Origin: Circinella minor
Taxonomy: Eukaryota > Mucoromycota > Mucoromycetes > Mucorales > Lichtheimiaceae
Direction: 5' to 3'
Length of the DNA stretch: 64,000 nt
NCBI GenBank assembly: GCA_016758965.1
Contig: JAEPRB010000151.1
Location: 35,890-99,889, forward strand
Shown: positions 12,584 to 25,006 of the stretch, in pieces
Layout: each line of letters starts with the position of its first letter
Position numbering within the stretch: position 1 is the stretch's first letter
Made by a program: the position numbers and the translations under genes
Notes under the pieces: generated by a model
Database searches by the model: none
What the model was told of the DNA's origin: nothing
The model's input: only the letters and a program-made list of their open reading frames with translations

Positions 12584-14185
12584 GTAAAGAGTTAATGTTG
12601 AAAAATATGATAAATACATATAATAATATACTGCGATGGTCATCTTTTAAAACTTTCATTCCCTTAACTTTTGTATGTATAACATTAATAAGTTATTTAC
12701 ACAACATGCAGGCGATCATAATAATGAAGGTATTAAGATTATAAAACACGTATTAAGGATAACTTTTCTGACTACATGATCTACACTAACAGCCAGTAAC
12801 CTTTTTTTTACATTATGCAATCAAATCGAGAACATAATGGCCAATTTTTTCATAACAAAATAATAAATGATAAATAACTTTTTTTTTAAAAAAAAAGTAT
12901 ATTATTACCATCCTACAAAGTTATCAAATATTTCCGTTCTATGTAGCTCACGGAATTAATGGTTTTGTATCACAATAATCACGATCTTCAACAGGAAGTT
13001 GCTGTGATACACGAGTGCTTTCTTTTTTTTTTTTTTTTTTTGCCTTCTCCCAGTTATATATAACGCCTAAAAACCCCTTTTCTGTCTCCTCTTATATTTT
13101 TTTCATATTAATATCATTAATCCCATCATTTTCTTTACTAAAAAATGTTGGAATGTTTATATCTGTGTGATATGGATACGTAGAAAAATCTGAAGGTGAC
13201 AAATATTGTTGAACCCACCATGTATTTGTACAGATCCAATACCATTTGTCTCGGAAACAATTATGATAAAAGTCTTGGTCTTTTTATTTTAGATCTTGAA
13301 ATCCTTTTATCTAATGGTGCGCAAGAAGAAATCTGTTTACACTTTTTTCCCTCTTCTCCTTCAAGATTGATTTCAATCTTATACATCTGCTCTTTCTTAG
13401 TATTATATTATACGAGACAAAATAATACTAATATTATTATTTATAACTATTCCAGCACTAAAAACAAAGGAACTCACCAAAATCAGTATACTAGTTTAAT
13501 TAACAAGTAATAATATATTCGACAAAATTTTCTCATTTAACCAAAATGGAAGTCGTTGGTCGTTACGCATTGTGAAAATGACACGTTAGTTGTGGTACTT
13601 TTACGACCCAATTCTATAGCACTTCACAATATTTACACAAACATACGCACAGGAGAAGTATAAGAAACATGTTTATTTGTATATATATACAAAGAACAAA
13701 TAATGATAGTGAGGGTTTCAAGAAAAAAGAATCCTCAGAAATCAGATAAAGCATTATGTCAAAATCTTGAAAAATCAGCTAAATTTATTATACTTACTTT
13801 TGTCCTTTTCATTCCTTTTTTTTTTTGGAAACTATAGCATATAGCACAAGGTTACTGTGATTCATTATAATGATGCAATACTATACACACACAACAGAAA
13901 TATACATACGTAACCAGAATATAAAGCACACTAATTTTATTGCCTAATATAAATTATCATTATCGTCTTTCTTTTCTCACTTCACTCTTTTTTTTGACTA
14001 TTCTATTGCTCCATTCAGGAGGTCACGCGGTGACCCTGCGTAAAACAATATTCATAATGCCTTAACTCTTGTCTTGACCTTGTTTTCAACAAGCTCTTCA
14101 CCCCCAGCTTTAGTTCCAGTATATACTAATACAACCTTCAAGTCTTCTATTTTTTAATTCAAGTTTTATATTGCTATTAAACGTA
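12584..14185. other. Intergenic region upstream of the DCAF7-like gene
   Basis: AT-rich, with T runs near 12890 and 13023-13041. One 15 bp inverted repeat lies at 14021-14035 (listed separately). The last ~80 bp are the leader of the WD40 gene. Short open frames (for example 13196-13510) start at non-ATG codons and have no recognisable content. Confidence 0.5.
14021..14035. promoter_or_regulatory. Inverted repeat GGTCAC-GCG-GTGACC upstream of the DCAF7-like gene
   Basis: Perfect 6 bp arms around GCG, located 151-165 bp before the ATG at 14186. It is unusually GC-rich for the AT-rich surroundings. The form is typical of a binding site for a dimeric regulator, but no factor can be named. Confidence 0.4.
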
Positions 14186-16003
14186 ATGACGCAACCATTA
14201 ACAACAACTCACATTCCAGCTTCGACTAATGCAAGCGCTGTCATGGATGCGCGAAGTAATGGCACCAGACGACATTATGTTGAGAAAGAAATATATCAAT
14301 ATGATGCTCCTTGGCCTGTCTACGCTCTTAACTGGTGCACAGCACAAACAGATCGCGAAGGATTCAGATTAGCTGTGGGTAGTTTGATTGAAGAACAAAT
14401 CAACAAGGTACTTCCAAACACTTTTTGGAATTTTGAATGAATGAAAAAAAAAAAAGTATAAGGCACCTTTTATTCAGGCATAATATTATTATAAAAAAAC
14501 ACTAATAAATAAATATATTTTTGGGAACACATACTGTAAAATAAAAATTGGCCATAGCTTCAAATTGTGACACGTAGCGATCTGGCTGTTTGGGATGAGA
14601 TGGATTGTTATAAATATTATGGTAAACAGCAACAATCACAACCTGATTTCGTCCCTCTTGCTGAAGTCGATTCATATTATCCATTTACCAAAGTGTTATG
14701 GGAACCACGAAAAGTACGTTACCGCTTGAATACAAATTTTAATTGTCATGGCAACAAATTCCGGTTTGTATATTATTGGTTAAAACATTTATGTATTTAT
14801 TCTTTTAGCAATCACCACGATATTCAGATATTCTCGTAACTTCTTCTGACGTTTTAAGATTATGGGAACTTGTTGATAATTCTGCATATGGAAGATATGA
14901 TAGTACCATTGGTGGTCGACGTGGTTATGAGAAAGAATATCGCCAATCATTGATTAAACGATCCGAACTTGTCAACGTGAGCAACTATTTGAAAGACAGT
15001 GCAAATATAAATGATATTTTTATACTTAATAACATAATAAGCTTAGGTTAAACAACGCGATTTTTGCGCACCACTTACATCTTTTGATTGGAATGAAGTT
15101 GACCCTTCACTTATTGTTACAGCGAGTATTGATACAACTTGTACGGTATGGAATGTTGAAACTTCTCAAGCAAAAACACAGCTTATAGCTCACGATCGTG
15201 ATGTGTATGACGTTGCTTTTATGCATGAAACATCTGATATATTTGCTAGTGTTGGGGCCGATGGTAGTGTCCGATTATTCGATTTACGGTAATTAACTGC
15301 TTTAAAAAATACTCTTTTACACACTTTTCCTAAGTGTAAATACATATTTTTTTTGGAAAATATACTTTTCATTCATGTGTATACTACACAGATCACTGGA
15401 ACATTCTACTATACTTTATGAAGCGCCACCAGCGCCATGTAGCCCATCTAATTCATTTGCTTCTGCCGTAAGTGATGGATCTCGGCCTCTTCTACGACTT
15501 CAATTTAATCGTCTTCAGCGTGAACTTTTAGCAACATTTCATATGGATTCTGATACTGTTCAAATTCTTGATATTCGCTATCCCAGTGCACCTGTTGCAG
15601 AGCTGACACGAAGTCATCAAAGTAATGTCAACTGCTTTAGTTGGTCACCCGGACATCCTGGATACATTTGTACCGGAGGTAAATATTTATTTTCACTGGC
15701 GATAAACTTAAATACGAGGATGCACTCATATTTATATGTATATTTGTTTTCATAATATATCAATTAAATATATTAGGCGATGATGCACAAGTTCTCGTAT
15801 GGAATATTAACAGTCAACAACAACAACAACAACAACAACAGTATCGACGTCCTCCACGTCAACCGCAGCCCCAAAATATTGTTCAAAATCCAAGTTTACG
15901 TTATGTAGCTGATTCTGAAGTCAAGTCATTATCGTGGAATCAAAGTTTACCAATGTGGATAGGCATTGGATTCGGTAAAACTGTCCAAGCACTTCGTGTC
16001 TAA
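14186..16003 (+). CDS. WD40-repeat protein, DCAF7/WDR68 (HAN11, TTG1-like) family
   Basis: Six exons (14186-14407, 14558-14713, 14809-14976, 15047-15288, 15392-15678, 15777-16003) encode 433 residues. Family hallmarks: the start [40 protein letters not shown], the block [57 protein letters not shown] and [13 protein letters not shown]7 proteins are WD40 adaptors that bind DYRK/HIPK kinases and the DDB1-Cul4 ubiquitin ligase; plant relatives act in transcription-factor complexes. Only the family identity is shown here. The ATG at 14186 is preferred because the frame extends upstream only to a TTG. Odd feature: a CAA-encoded Gln run (about 372-380) inserted in the penultimate blade, absent from animal homologues as I know them. 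Confidence 0.93.
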
Positions 16004-17051
16004 AGGCATATTCTTTCTTCTTATCGTGATTAGCTGTTAATACTAGCTTTATCTCAAATTTCTTTGTCTCTCGTTCTTTTTATTATAATCTTCTACGTAG
16101 TCGGCCAAAAAATTAAGGGGGCAAATTTTTCTTCTTTTTCTTTTTTTTTTTGCACACTATACCAAAATAATCCAGTTCCTGACTTTCCTATTTAAAAATC
16201 CACGAACCGAATTTTTTTTTTGATCCACGTCATATATACTTTTTTTATTCCATTATTTTATCAATGCTTTCTTGCCTTATGCTAATACCTTTTTTATGAA
16301 TATTTCTTGTTTATACTTTATACATATTGCTATTTTTTTTTTGTTATGAAGGGGCATAACACTTTTTCTATTGCTATTATTTTACTCTCGTAATTTACTG
16401 CAAACATTTATCATTAAAATAAAAATTGAATAAATAGGAGCATAAAGATAACAAAAAAAAGTTTGTACGACTTTCCCGTTTTTCTATCTTACTTATTTCG
16501 CAAAGCAACTATCAAAGTTTAGTTCTCTAAATTATGTGCTTGTATAAAAAAAGAAAAGCTAGTATTAAACTTGATATCATTTATACACGTTTTTTTAGAA
16601 CACAAAAGCAAAAAAATTAATATGAAAATATATGTTGGATCGGGAGTACGCGCCATTGATTTATTTTTTGAGTTTTTTTTACCCCACTCACTTTTACTTA
16701 ACCTTTTCCGGTGACACAGACATCGGCCGATCTGGTGTAACATTGAAGTTAAGGAGAAAAAGGTCAACAAAATTAATTTTGGTAAAAATTTCTGTAGCTT
16801 TTAGTGTTTTTAATTAAATTTAATAAAAAAAAGCAGGAACAAGCCATAAACTTTATATGGAGATCGAATTTCGCTTTCAAAATTTTTTATGTTTATGTGT
16901 ATACATAATACCATTACAAAAAGATGTTGCGTTTATTATTGGAATAAATAAATGAAAAGATGGAAAATAATGAGGGAGGAATTATACAGTGATGTTATTA
17001 TAAATTATTTTGTATCAGATTTGTTATATAATAAATTATTGGAATATGCTT
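16004..17051. other. Convergent intergenic region
   Basis: About 1.05 kb between the stop codons of the DCAF7-like gene (+) and the secreted repeat protein (-), so it holds both 3' untranslated regions. T-rich, with several T8-T11 runs. A short GC-richer patch at about 16700-16765 (GGTGACACAGACATCGGCCG) is open in one frame but too short to call. Confidence 0.45.
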
Positions 17052-18374
17052 TTAAATTAAATCTTTGACAATGACACGAGCAGCAGCATTGGCATTCAAC
17101 TTAGCCAAAGCAGCAAGGGAAGCCTTGATAGCAGCCTTAATTTCAACATCGATATCAAGGTTGGCATTGATTTCTAAGTCCAAGATGAGAGGGACAGTGA
17201 CAGAGAGATCCTTGATTTCAACCTCGATTTCAGATTCAATATCAGCAGCCAAATCCGCCATAATAGCGGGTAATTCAACCTTTAAGTTAGCCTTGATGTT
17301 GGCAATGACATCAGCAACAATAGGGAGTAACTTTTCTTCAGGGAGCAAACCGCTAGGAAGCAAGCCAGTGACAGTAGACAAAACTTCAGAAAGATCAGCT
17401 TCAGCGCCAGCAAAAACATTGGCCTTCAAGGCAGCATCAATCTTGGCTTCAATCTTGGCCTTCAAATTCTTCAAAGCAGCCTTTTGTACAGCGTTGATTT
17501 CAGCATTACCAACCTTAACCAAACCGCCGAGGATGTCAAGCTTGATAGAAAGCGAGGCTTCCAAGGATTCTTGAATCTATATATATAGCATATTGTATAA
17601 TTAATAATTAATAAATGACAATTATTTGTGAAGATGGAACCTTTCAACAGAAAATAATTTTTAAGAAAAAGTAATACTTACAGAAGCAGCAACCTTAGCA
17701 GAGAGAGCAGCCTTAAGTTCACCTTGAATTTCAGCGATAATCTTGGCAGACAAGTTAGAAGCATCGGCAGCAGCAAGTTTTTCGGCGTGACGCTTGTTTA
17801 ATTCGTTTAAGTGAAGGGATTCGGTCAAGTCCTTGAGACAGATATCGGGCAAGCTTTTGACGACGTCGCTAACAACGGGAACTTCGGGTAACTTGCTAGT
17901 GACATCAGAAACACAAGCCTTGGGAAGAGTTTCCAAAAGCTTAGGGACAGAGATTTCCTTTGGCAAAGCAGCAATAATATCATCAACAGGAGCAATACCA
18001 GTATGAACATCAGCGCCAACTTCAGCAACACCAAGATCAACGGTGCTACGCTTGACCAAGTTAAGAGTTTCAGTCAAGTCCTTAAGACAGACATCCGGCA
18101 AACTCTTGACGACGTCGCTAACGACGGGAACTTCGGGTAACTTGCTAGTGACATCAGAAACACAAGCCTTGGGAAGAGTTTCCAAAAGCTTAGGGACAGA
18201 GATTTCCTTTGGCAAAGCAGCAATAATATCATCAACAGGAGCAATACCAGTATGAACATCAGCGCCAATTTTAGCAACACCAAGATCGACAGTGCTACGT
18301 TCTTGGATAGGTGCAGCTGTAGCTGTAAGAGCGATGGCGCTCATAATCAAGGATAAGCCGGATACAAGTTTCAT
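17052..18374 (-). CDS. Secreted repeat protein with Kex2-type processing sites, unknown function
   Basis: Two exons (18374-17682, 17576-17052) give 405 residues. Residues 1-20 form a signal peptide ending ATAAP. Two tandem 83-residue units follow. Unit 1 (27-109) begins after QER and ends LVKR. Unit 2 begins at S110 and ends NKR (194-195). Each holds DLGV-x-GADVHTGIAPVDD, PKEISVPKLLETLPKACV and two cysteines. The DNA repeat period is exactly 249 bp, with an identical stretch of about 145 bp (17876-18020 versus 18125-18269). The C-terminal ~210 residues are Ala/Leu/Ile-rich, lack cysteine and look amphipathic. Lys-Arg at both repeat ends suggests Kex2 cleavage in the Golgi, releasing two near-identical ~82-residue peptides and a C-terminal domain. 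This is inference. I recognise no family; a cell-wall or surface-active role is possible. Confidence 0.7.
17825..18322 (-). repeat. Two-copy 249 bp in-frame coding repeat
   Basis: Direct tandem repeat inside exon 1 of the secreted protein gene. Period is 249 bp (for example CGACGTCGCT at 17861 and 18110). The central ~145 bp of the two copies are identical; the ends carry scattered changes. This implies recent duplication or homogenisation. Confidence 0.85.
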
Positions 18375-18502
18375 AGTAATTTGTTTAAATGAAAGGGGTG
18401 GGTTTAGTCGGTTGGCTGATAATAAGGGAAAGGGTGTATTAAAAGAAAGAAAGAATGTTGGGGTATAAAGAATAAAAAAAATGTCTCAGAAAATACGGTC
18501 TG

Positions 18503-18515
18503 CTTATATACCTTT
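18503..18515 (-). promoter_or_regulatory. Probable TATA box of the secreted repeat protein gene
   Basis: On the minus strand the sequence reads AAAGGTATATAAG, about 130-140 bp before the ATG at 18374. A strong TATA element would fit a highly expressed secreted protein. Confidence 0.5.
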
Positions 18516-21500
18516 GATCTCAAGAATAGCTATAGAGCAGAAAAAAACAACAGCCTATTTTTCTCTCCTTCCCCCCACCAATACACCCAGTGTTAAGGAT
18601 ATTATAAATATGAATAAGTTTGTTTCAGTTGTCGGATCTTGAGTAAAGTCCCCCATTATCCTCTTATGGTTATTAGCAATATAACAAAGCAAGGTTTGAA
18701 TTTGTGGGTGTGGGTGTGCTGTGAGGTAAGGTAACCAAGATAAGTTGAAGATCGGTTAAGGTTAGTCTCTTACTTGATTTAATGATGAATTTATTGTTTG
18801 GCAGATCCGGATAAAGCAAGAAAAAAAAAAGCTTCCAATCAGCGGCAACAGCTTATTAACTTTCATCCCTACCTTCTCCTATTTTCTTATCTCCACAACC
18901 AAAATATAGTCCACGTTTTTTTTTCTAGCCAACTTACACTATCTATTCAGCATGCTTTAATGCTATCATTATCTAGTTGATTGAGAGAACATGATGAGCT
19001 CCCTAAAATATTTTTTTTTGACGTTTCACTCAAACTCTCTCTTCATCATATAATATTTAACTTTCCTCCCTCCCTATTTTTTTTTTTTTTTGAGATTAAA
19101 TCTAAAATTGTTTTTTCTATCAGAAAGCAGTTATATCATATATCAGCAACATTTATCTCTATAAACTCGTTTTCTTTGTGACTAAAGATAGATCCCCATT
19201 ACCTATTATTTCAACATCAAAACAGTTAAAGTACTAAAGAAAAAAGTGTAAATGCTATTTTTGAAAGGTATGATTTGATGATGGTAACCAGTAGTATGGT
19301 ATTGTGACGTATTTTATTTGTAAGGATTAATAAGTAACAATAATAGAGGAGTGCATAAGTAGATATGTGCGACAAATTTTCATTGTTACTGCCACTTCAT
19401 TTTCTTTGTTTGGTCACAAATTCTACCAAATAATGAATTCTAATAAAAAAAAAGTTTCTCTTCTATTCTATAGTATTTTTAATACTAAAAAAAACTGTGT
19501 CAATAAACACATTCTAGGAAAGTCCGTATATACTTTATAGTTGTTACCCTTTAGAATAATATGGCGTGCAATATTAATTCGATAGAATGAAGTAGTAGTC
19601 ATAAATATACCGGATTAAAAATTATATTCTTAATAAAGAAACAAGTACAATTTTTAAAATATGGAAAACTCAACATGCTCACATTATCTACATTTGTATT
19701 AGTTTGAGATATATTTTTTTTGTTTAAATGTGTGCACTGACATAAAAATTCTGTTGTAATAGACTAACGAAGTAAGAGGTTACCAAGTCTATGGGTACAA
19801 TTGCTAAGTTATTAACGTAATCCATAACACATACGTATCACTCAAATGTTTATTCATTCAGTTGACTATTTTAATTAATCGAAGCTTGAATCAACGAAAT
19901 AAACAAAAAAGAAGCTATGAAAACATGGTCACGCATCATTTTTGTACTGACGTATGATTTGTCATTGTTGAATACATCACAATTCCGGAAAGAATCATCA
20001 TCACTGGTTAAAAATAATAAAAAGAAGAAAGTATGCTGGGATTATATTTTTTTAAATTAGCTTTTTCAATGAGTTGAAAACTATCTGATTGGGTCTACTT
20101 GATTTTTTGTTGCTAAGAGATCATCCTAGTTACCTAAACTGCTCTATTTGGATCAATGCCCGTGTTTTTTATGGCTGGTGTAATTTTTTCCTCTGTCGTT
20201 AATCTCAGCAAGAAATTTTAACCTCATTTTTTTTTTTTTTCTGTCTCCTATTCTTTTTAGTTGACAAAGAATTGTCGAGATCTGAGCGACAGCCAAATAA
20301 AGGAGTTCAAAGAGCATCAGAGCGATTAAAAGAATTCACATATAGATGCATTACAACAAAACCGAAATCTTTACACAGAAAATAGTTGTATGACAAAATG
20401 AAATGAAAAAAGGAGAAATTATTCTATGAGAATTCAAGAAGTTACAAAAACCATGCATATTTTTCTTCACAGTAGCACAAGCAACAAGCAGCAATAATTA
20501 TTGATCGGAGACTATAAATGAATTTTATAGATAATTCAGGCTTGGTGGCATGTTGTTGTTACTCGTTCCTTTATACCTGAGAGGTCAATTAACTGGATAA
20601 TTTTCTTTGGGGTTTTCTGGGAAAACATTTAATCTCATTATTTTTATTAAATTAAATACAATATTATATTATATTAAGCTACGAGCCATAAGACATACAT
20701 CACATAGTCAGTACTAAATATTTATAACTTTATATAATGTTAATAATACGCGTATTCATGTGATGATGCAAAAATAAATTCATGTACTCTTTTTTTCAAG
20801 CGGAACATCAAACAAGAAAAAAACCAGAGAGAGAGGGAGTTAATGCTTACTGGAGTGAAGTTGAAAAAAAAAGAGCGGGAAAAGTGAATATGTGCTAAAG
20901 AAAAAGAGTAAAAAGGGGTTATATCAAAACAGTCAGAGAGACATAAACATATAAATATATAGTATATGAACTTGATTATTATTGGAATACATATAATTAT
21001 GTTTGTGAAAGTCGATATATAATAATGATTTGATACATCATATAAAATGAATACTGATCAAACCAAATTACCTGTTTGATTTATTATAGGATGTCTTTAT
21101 TGAGTTGCCCAGCATAGCACGATGAGCCACACTCTTTTATAAACAAAAGAGAGTTTTATTGGGGTTACTTATTGAGTCATCATAATAATATTTAATTCCT
21201 GTCGGATTTTTTTTTTTTGTGTCTGTCTGTCTCGCTCACTGTTACTCTATAATAACTTTATCATCAATCAATGCTCCCATTTTTACACATCTCGCACATG
21301 ATAACTTGCATAAAATTTAAAAGGGAGAGAGAAAACAATATTCACACTCACTCGATTACTTCGCAATAGGAGCAAGCAATTGATATTTACTATAGCACAG
21401 TAATATCACATAACATCCTACTACTAAACTATATGTATGGTTTAATATTGAAAAATGGTATCACTCGCATATATGCATTTACTAGCTAATTAGTTAGTTA

Positions 21501-21718
21501 CGAATAGTGGGTGAAATATATAAATGCAAAAAAAGGAAAAGAAAGTGCTCAGTGCAGACCAAGTGACGTCGGTGACACTTAAGAATCATTCATCAGCTAA
21601 CCAAAAAAGGTGTTCCTGTGGTCTTATTTTTTTTTTTTTTTTTTGTACAAACCCTGCAAGCCATTCTTTAGGTTTTTTTTTTTTCCCACCAAAAACGATC
21701 ACTTCTCTTCTTTTCCTT

Positions 21719-21742
21719 TCCTCTCTCTCTCTCTCTCTCTCT
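21719..21742 (+). repeat. CT dinucleotide microsatellite
   Basis: About eleven CT units in the pyrimidine-rich leader or proximal promoter of the FHA-RING gene, 114-137 bp before its ATG. Confidence 0.85.
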
Positions 21743-21855
21743 TTATCTTTTTTGTTATACTCGATAAACACATACGAATTCACTTCTAGTACACTCACAA
21801 AGTATCTCTCTTTCTCTTTCTTGTAAATTTATTTAATAATAAAATAAAAAAGAAA

Positions 21856-24665
21856 ATGAGCGACTTGGCGTACCTTTCCGCCATGACTTCGGTACAACCA
21901 CCTGACGACATCACAACAACTGCTTCTACAACTAGTGGTACTACGCGCCAAAGTCAATCTTCATTTAGACGTTCTTTAGCCCTATCTCATGGAGCTTCAA
22001 CATTACTTACAAGAGGTTTTACACGATCGTCAAGCCGTACTCGAACAACTAATGCTCCCGAAGTAACTGCTACCGCTGAAGAAGATCAACAACGACGTGA
22101 ACACCAACAGCAACAACCACGAAGAGCTACTATCGCAACGACTGTATCAACAAATAATTCACCAAGTTCAGAAACTCCTACAGGAACTCCTGCAACGAGA
22201 ACTGTATCAACGCCTACACCTTCTAATGATAAAAATGGTGAAATATCGTTATATGTACGCATTGTACCTAACATTGAAAATCCAAGTCGATCTATCATCT
22301 TTGATATTGTAGATCGTGATATGAAAGCTGGGGCAGTAATGAAGATTGGCCGATTCGCTGAACGATTCCCAGTTTCATCTGACCATATGTCATTTAAAAG
22401 TAAAGTGGTATCACGATCTCACTGTGAAGTATGGGTGCATCAAGATGGGAAGGTAAATTAAATGTTTTTTAAGAGAGAGAAGAATGTCAAAAGAATGGTT
22501 GGATGAAAATGTATACAAAATTATTCAAGTAATAACGGCTATTATTATTTAATTCTATGAAGCTATATAATTTACTAATAGCTATTTAATACTTATCTTC
22601 ATACGAATTTTTTATAAAAAATTAGTTATATATAAGAGACACTCGCTCTTCTTCAGGTACCTTTCTTAATCATGTTAGATTAAGTGCTGCAAATCAGGAG
22701 AGTCCAGCAACAGAAATCAAACATGGTGATATTGTTCAACTTGGTGTCGATTATCAGGGTGGTCAGGAGGAAATTTATCGATCGGTAAAAATGCGTTTTG
22801 AACTTAATGGTTCACGTAAACCTAGACCTTTATCTTTTAGTATGACTCAATTCAATAATCTTCGCACCCTCTCACGGGTCGCAAGTAATCACGGGGAATC
22901 ATCGTCGCTGGTATTGGTGGATGAAGAGATATCAGTTTCAAGAGAACCTAAACAAAACAATGAAGCAACTTCATGTAATAATACTGGTAAATTGGGCACT
23001 ATAATGAGCAACAACGATAGCTCCTGTAGCGCCACCAATAATAATGGGAGTAATTGCTGTACTGGTGCAACGAGCCATCAGCACCATAAAAATAATAATA
23101 TAACTTCAACTGCGACACCCGCTATTAGCAGTACTTCTAGCAGTAGTAATAGCAGTAGTGGAATTGATGAATTACCAGAAGTGGATGAATGTTGCATTTG
23201 TTTATACGCATTAGCTCCTTTTCAAGCCTTATTTGTAGCCCCTTGTTCCCATTCATTTCATTTCATGTGTATCCGGTCACTTCTACAAAGTTATCCGGGT
23301 TTCCAATGTCCTATATGCCGTGCTTATTCGGATCTAGAGGCTAGTGTCGCTATCGAACCAGAAGAAGTGTTACAAAAGTATGGGTTGCGATGTAAATCTT
23401 TTACACCTCCGCCCGAGGCCGCTTTTGAACCTGGACATCAACAAATAAAGAATAATGCATCTTCATTACCGACAGCAGCAGCTGCATTAGAACATGCTTC
23501 ATCCATACCATCTCCTCCACCAGAACAGCAAGAGCAAATAATTTCTCAACACGAAAATCAACACCAAGAACAACAACATCATTCAACTGAGCCACCAACA
23601 TCGGTCTTTGTAACAAATAATAATCAGATACAGCACGTGGATCCAACTCCTGTAACAGAACAAGGATCGTCTGATAATATTGAGCAGTCAACAAACACAA
23701 CAAATTCGGGTATCTTAATTACAAATAACGGTAGTTGTAAGTTATATTTAATTTTATTTTCGCTCAATGTCTCTTTTCAATAATGTGAAATGTATTTTTA
23801 ATATGAAAGGAGGTTGAGATCAAATGAAAAAAAAAATGAAGGATGATGAGTTTCCCTTTCTGTTTTTTTTTGTCAGATGATTAAATCCCATTATTCCCCT
23901 AAAAAGTCTAACATTAATTAATCTCCTAATAATTTTTGTCAATCTGTTGTCCATCTAGTACGGGATACAACTGCACGAGATCGACGTACTGTGTTTTTGT
24001 CTGATGACATGGACGTGATAGAAATACCTCCTGTGCAAGAAGAAACTTGGGACAACAACGAAGTAAATGAATCATCCCAAGAAACATCATCACCTAATGC
24101 ATCAGTAACACTACCTACCGCAGAATTAACACGATCAACAACTCAACAAGAATCTGTTAGACCTTCGGTAAGAGCACCCGCATCTACAGCTCACCCTGAA
24201 CGCCGCCGAAGTGCAGCAAACCTCATGGAAAAATTGAAAATGTCCTTCTTTGAAAAACGGAAGTCATCTGCCGTTATGTCAAGAAATGAACAACAACGGG
24301 GTCGTAAACGATCCAATAAACCCCGTCCCCTCTCCTATCCTAACTTTTTGATCCGCCCATTTAGTCGTGACGATGATGATAATAGTAACGGTCATCATGA
24401 TAATAACAATGTTCAGACACAACGACAATCACAAGCAGTACCTTCATCATCCTCTGCATTACCATCACCACTAGCATCGCCACAATCTGCTCTTTCATTT
24501 AATAGTTTATCTCGCCAATCTACAACTCATTTGTCAGAAATTCAAGAAGAAACTGAATCTATTCATTGTCAACAACAAGCACCACATCATCATCATCATC
24601 ATCATCAACAACCACAACAACAACAACAACAACAACAGCCACAACCCATGGCAATTGATACCTAA
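21856..24665 (+). CDS. FHA-RING E3 ubiquitin ligase, Dma/Chfr type
   Basis: Three exons (21856-22452, 22626-23736, 23959-24665) give 804 residues. After a Ser/Thr-rich, disordered N-terminus comes a forkhead-associated domain (about 130-255) with KIGR, KSKVVSRSHCEVW and, across intron 1, DTRSSSGTFLN, the phosphothreonine-binding loops. A RING-type zinc finger lies at about 387-431: CCIC, then PCSHSFHFMC and CPICR. This order is that of yeast Dma1/Dma2 and the Chfr branch, which ubiquitinate phosphorylated targets in mitotic and septation checkpoints. The long tail is Gln/Asn/Ser-rich and ends with a run of eight His and eight Gln. It is over twice the length of fission-yeast Dma1, because of low-complexity sequence. 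The ATG follows an A-rich leader. Confidence 0.92.
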
Positions 24666-25006
24666 GCTCCTTTCTATTTTTTATATAACAAAACTGTTAT
24701 TAAAACCATTCTTTTATTTGTTTACATTTTTTCGCTCTTCTATTATCCACATTTTAACTCTTTTTGTTTAGTATCTTGATCCTGTAACATCAATAATAAT
24801 GAAGATAACAAAAAAATCACATCTTATTTCTTACATGCAAAAAATAATAACCACACTTGATATATATCCAACCGACCCTCACTTTATTCATTATCATTAT
24901 AATTATCATCTTTTTTTATTCTTATTGCTATTATTATCGTATTGTTACTCATATTTTTGCTTTAATTTTTTTTCTTCCATTATTTTATTATCCAAGTAAA
25001 AACTAA
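24666..25006. other. Short convergent intergenic region
   Basis: 340 bp between the stops of the FHA-RING gene (+) and the HD-domain gene (-). T/TTA-rich; holds both 3' ends only. Confidence 0.5.

Larger units (their letters stand above)
18375..21855. other. Long divergent intergenic region (3.5 kb)
   Basis: Separates the secreted repeat protein (-) from the FHA-RING gene (+), so both promoters lie here. AT-rich throughout with long T runs (19079-19092, 20228-20240, 21628-21644). No gene can be supported. A short open stretch after a TTTTTAG acceptor-like site at about 20260-20330 is the only weakly protein-like piece. Confidence 0.45.

Noticed and set aside
13196..13510. 104-codon open frame
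   Set aside because: Non-ATG start, Ile/Asn/Tyr-rich composition typical of AT-rich noncoding DNA, and no motif or splice context.
17065..17574. 169-codon open frame on the + strand opposite exon 2 of the secreted repeat protein
   Set aside because: The minus-strand frame has the signal peptide, repeats and matching splice sites. The + frame is a by-product of Ala/Leu/Lys-rich codons read in antisense and has no motif.
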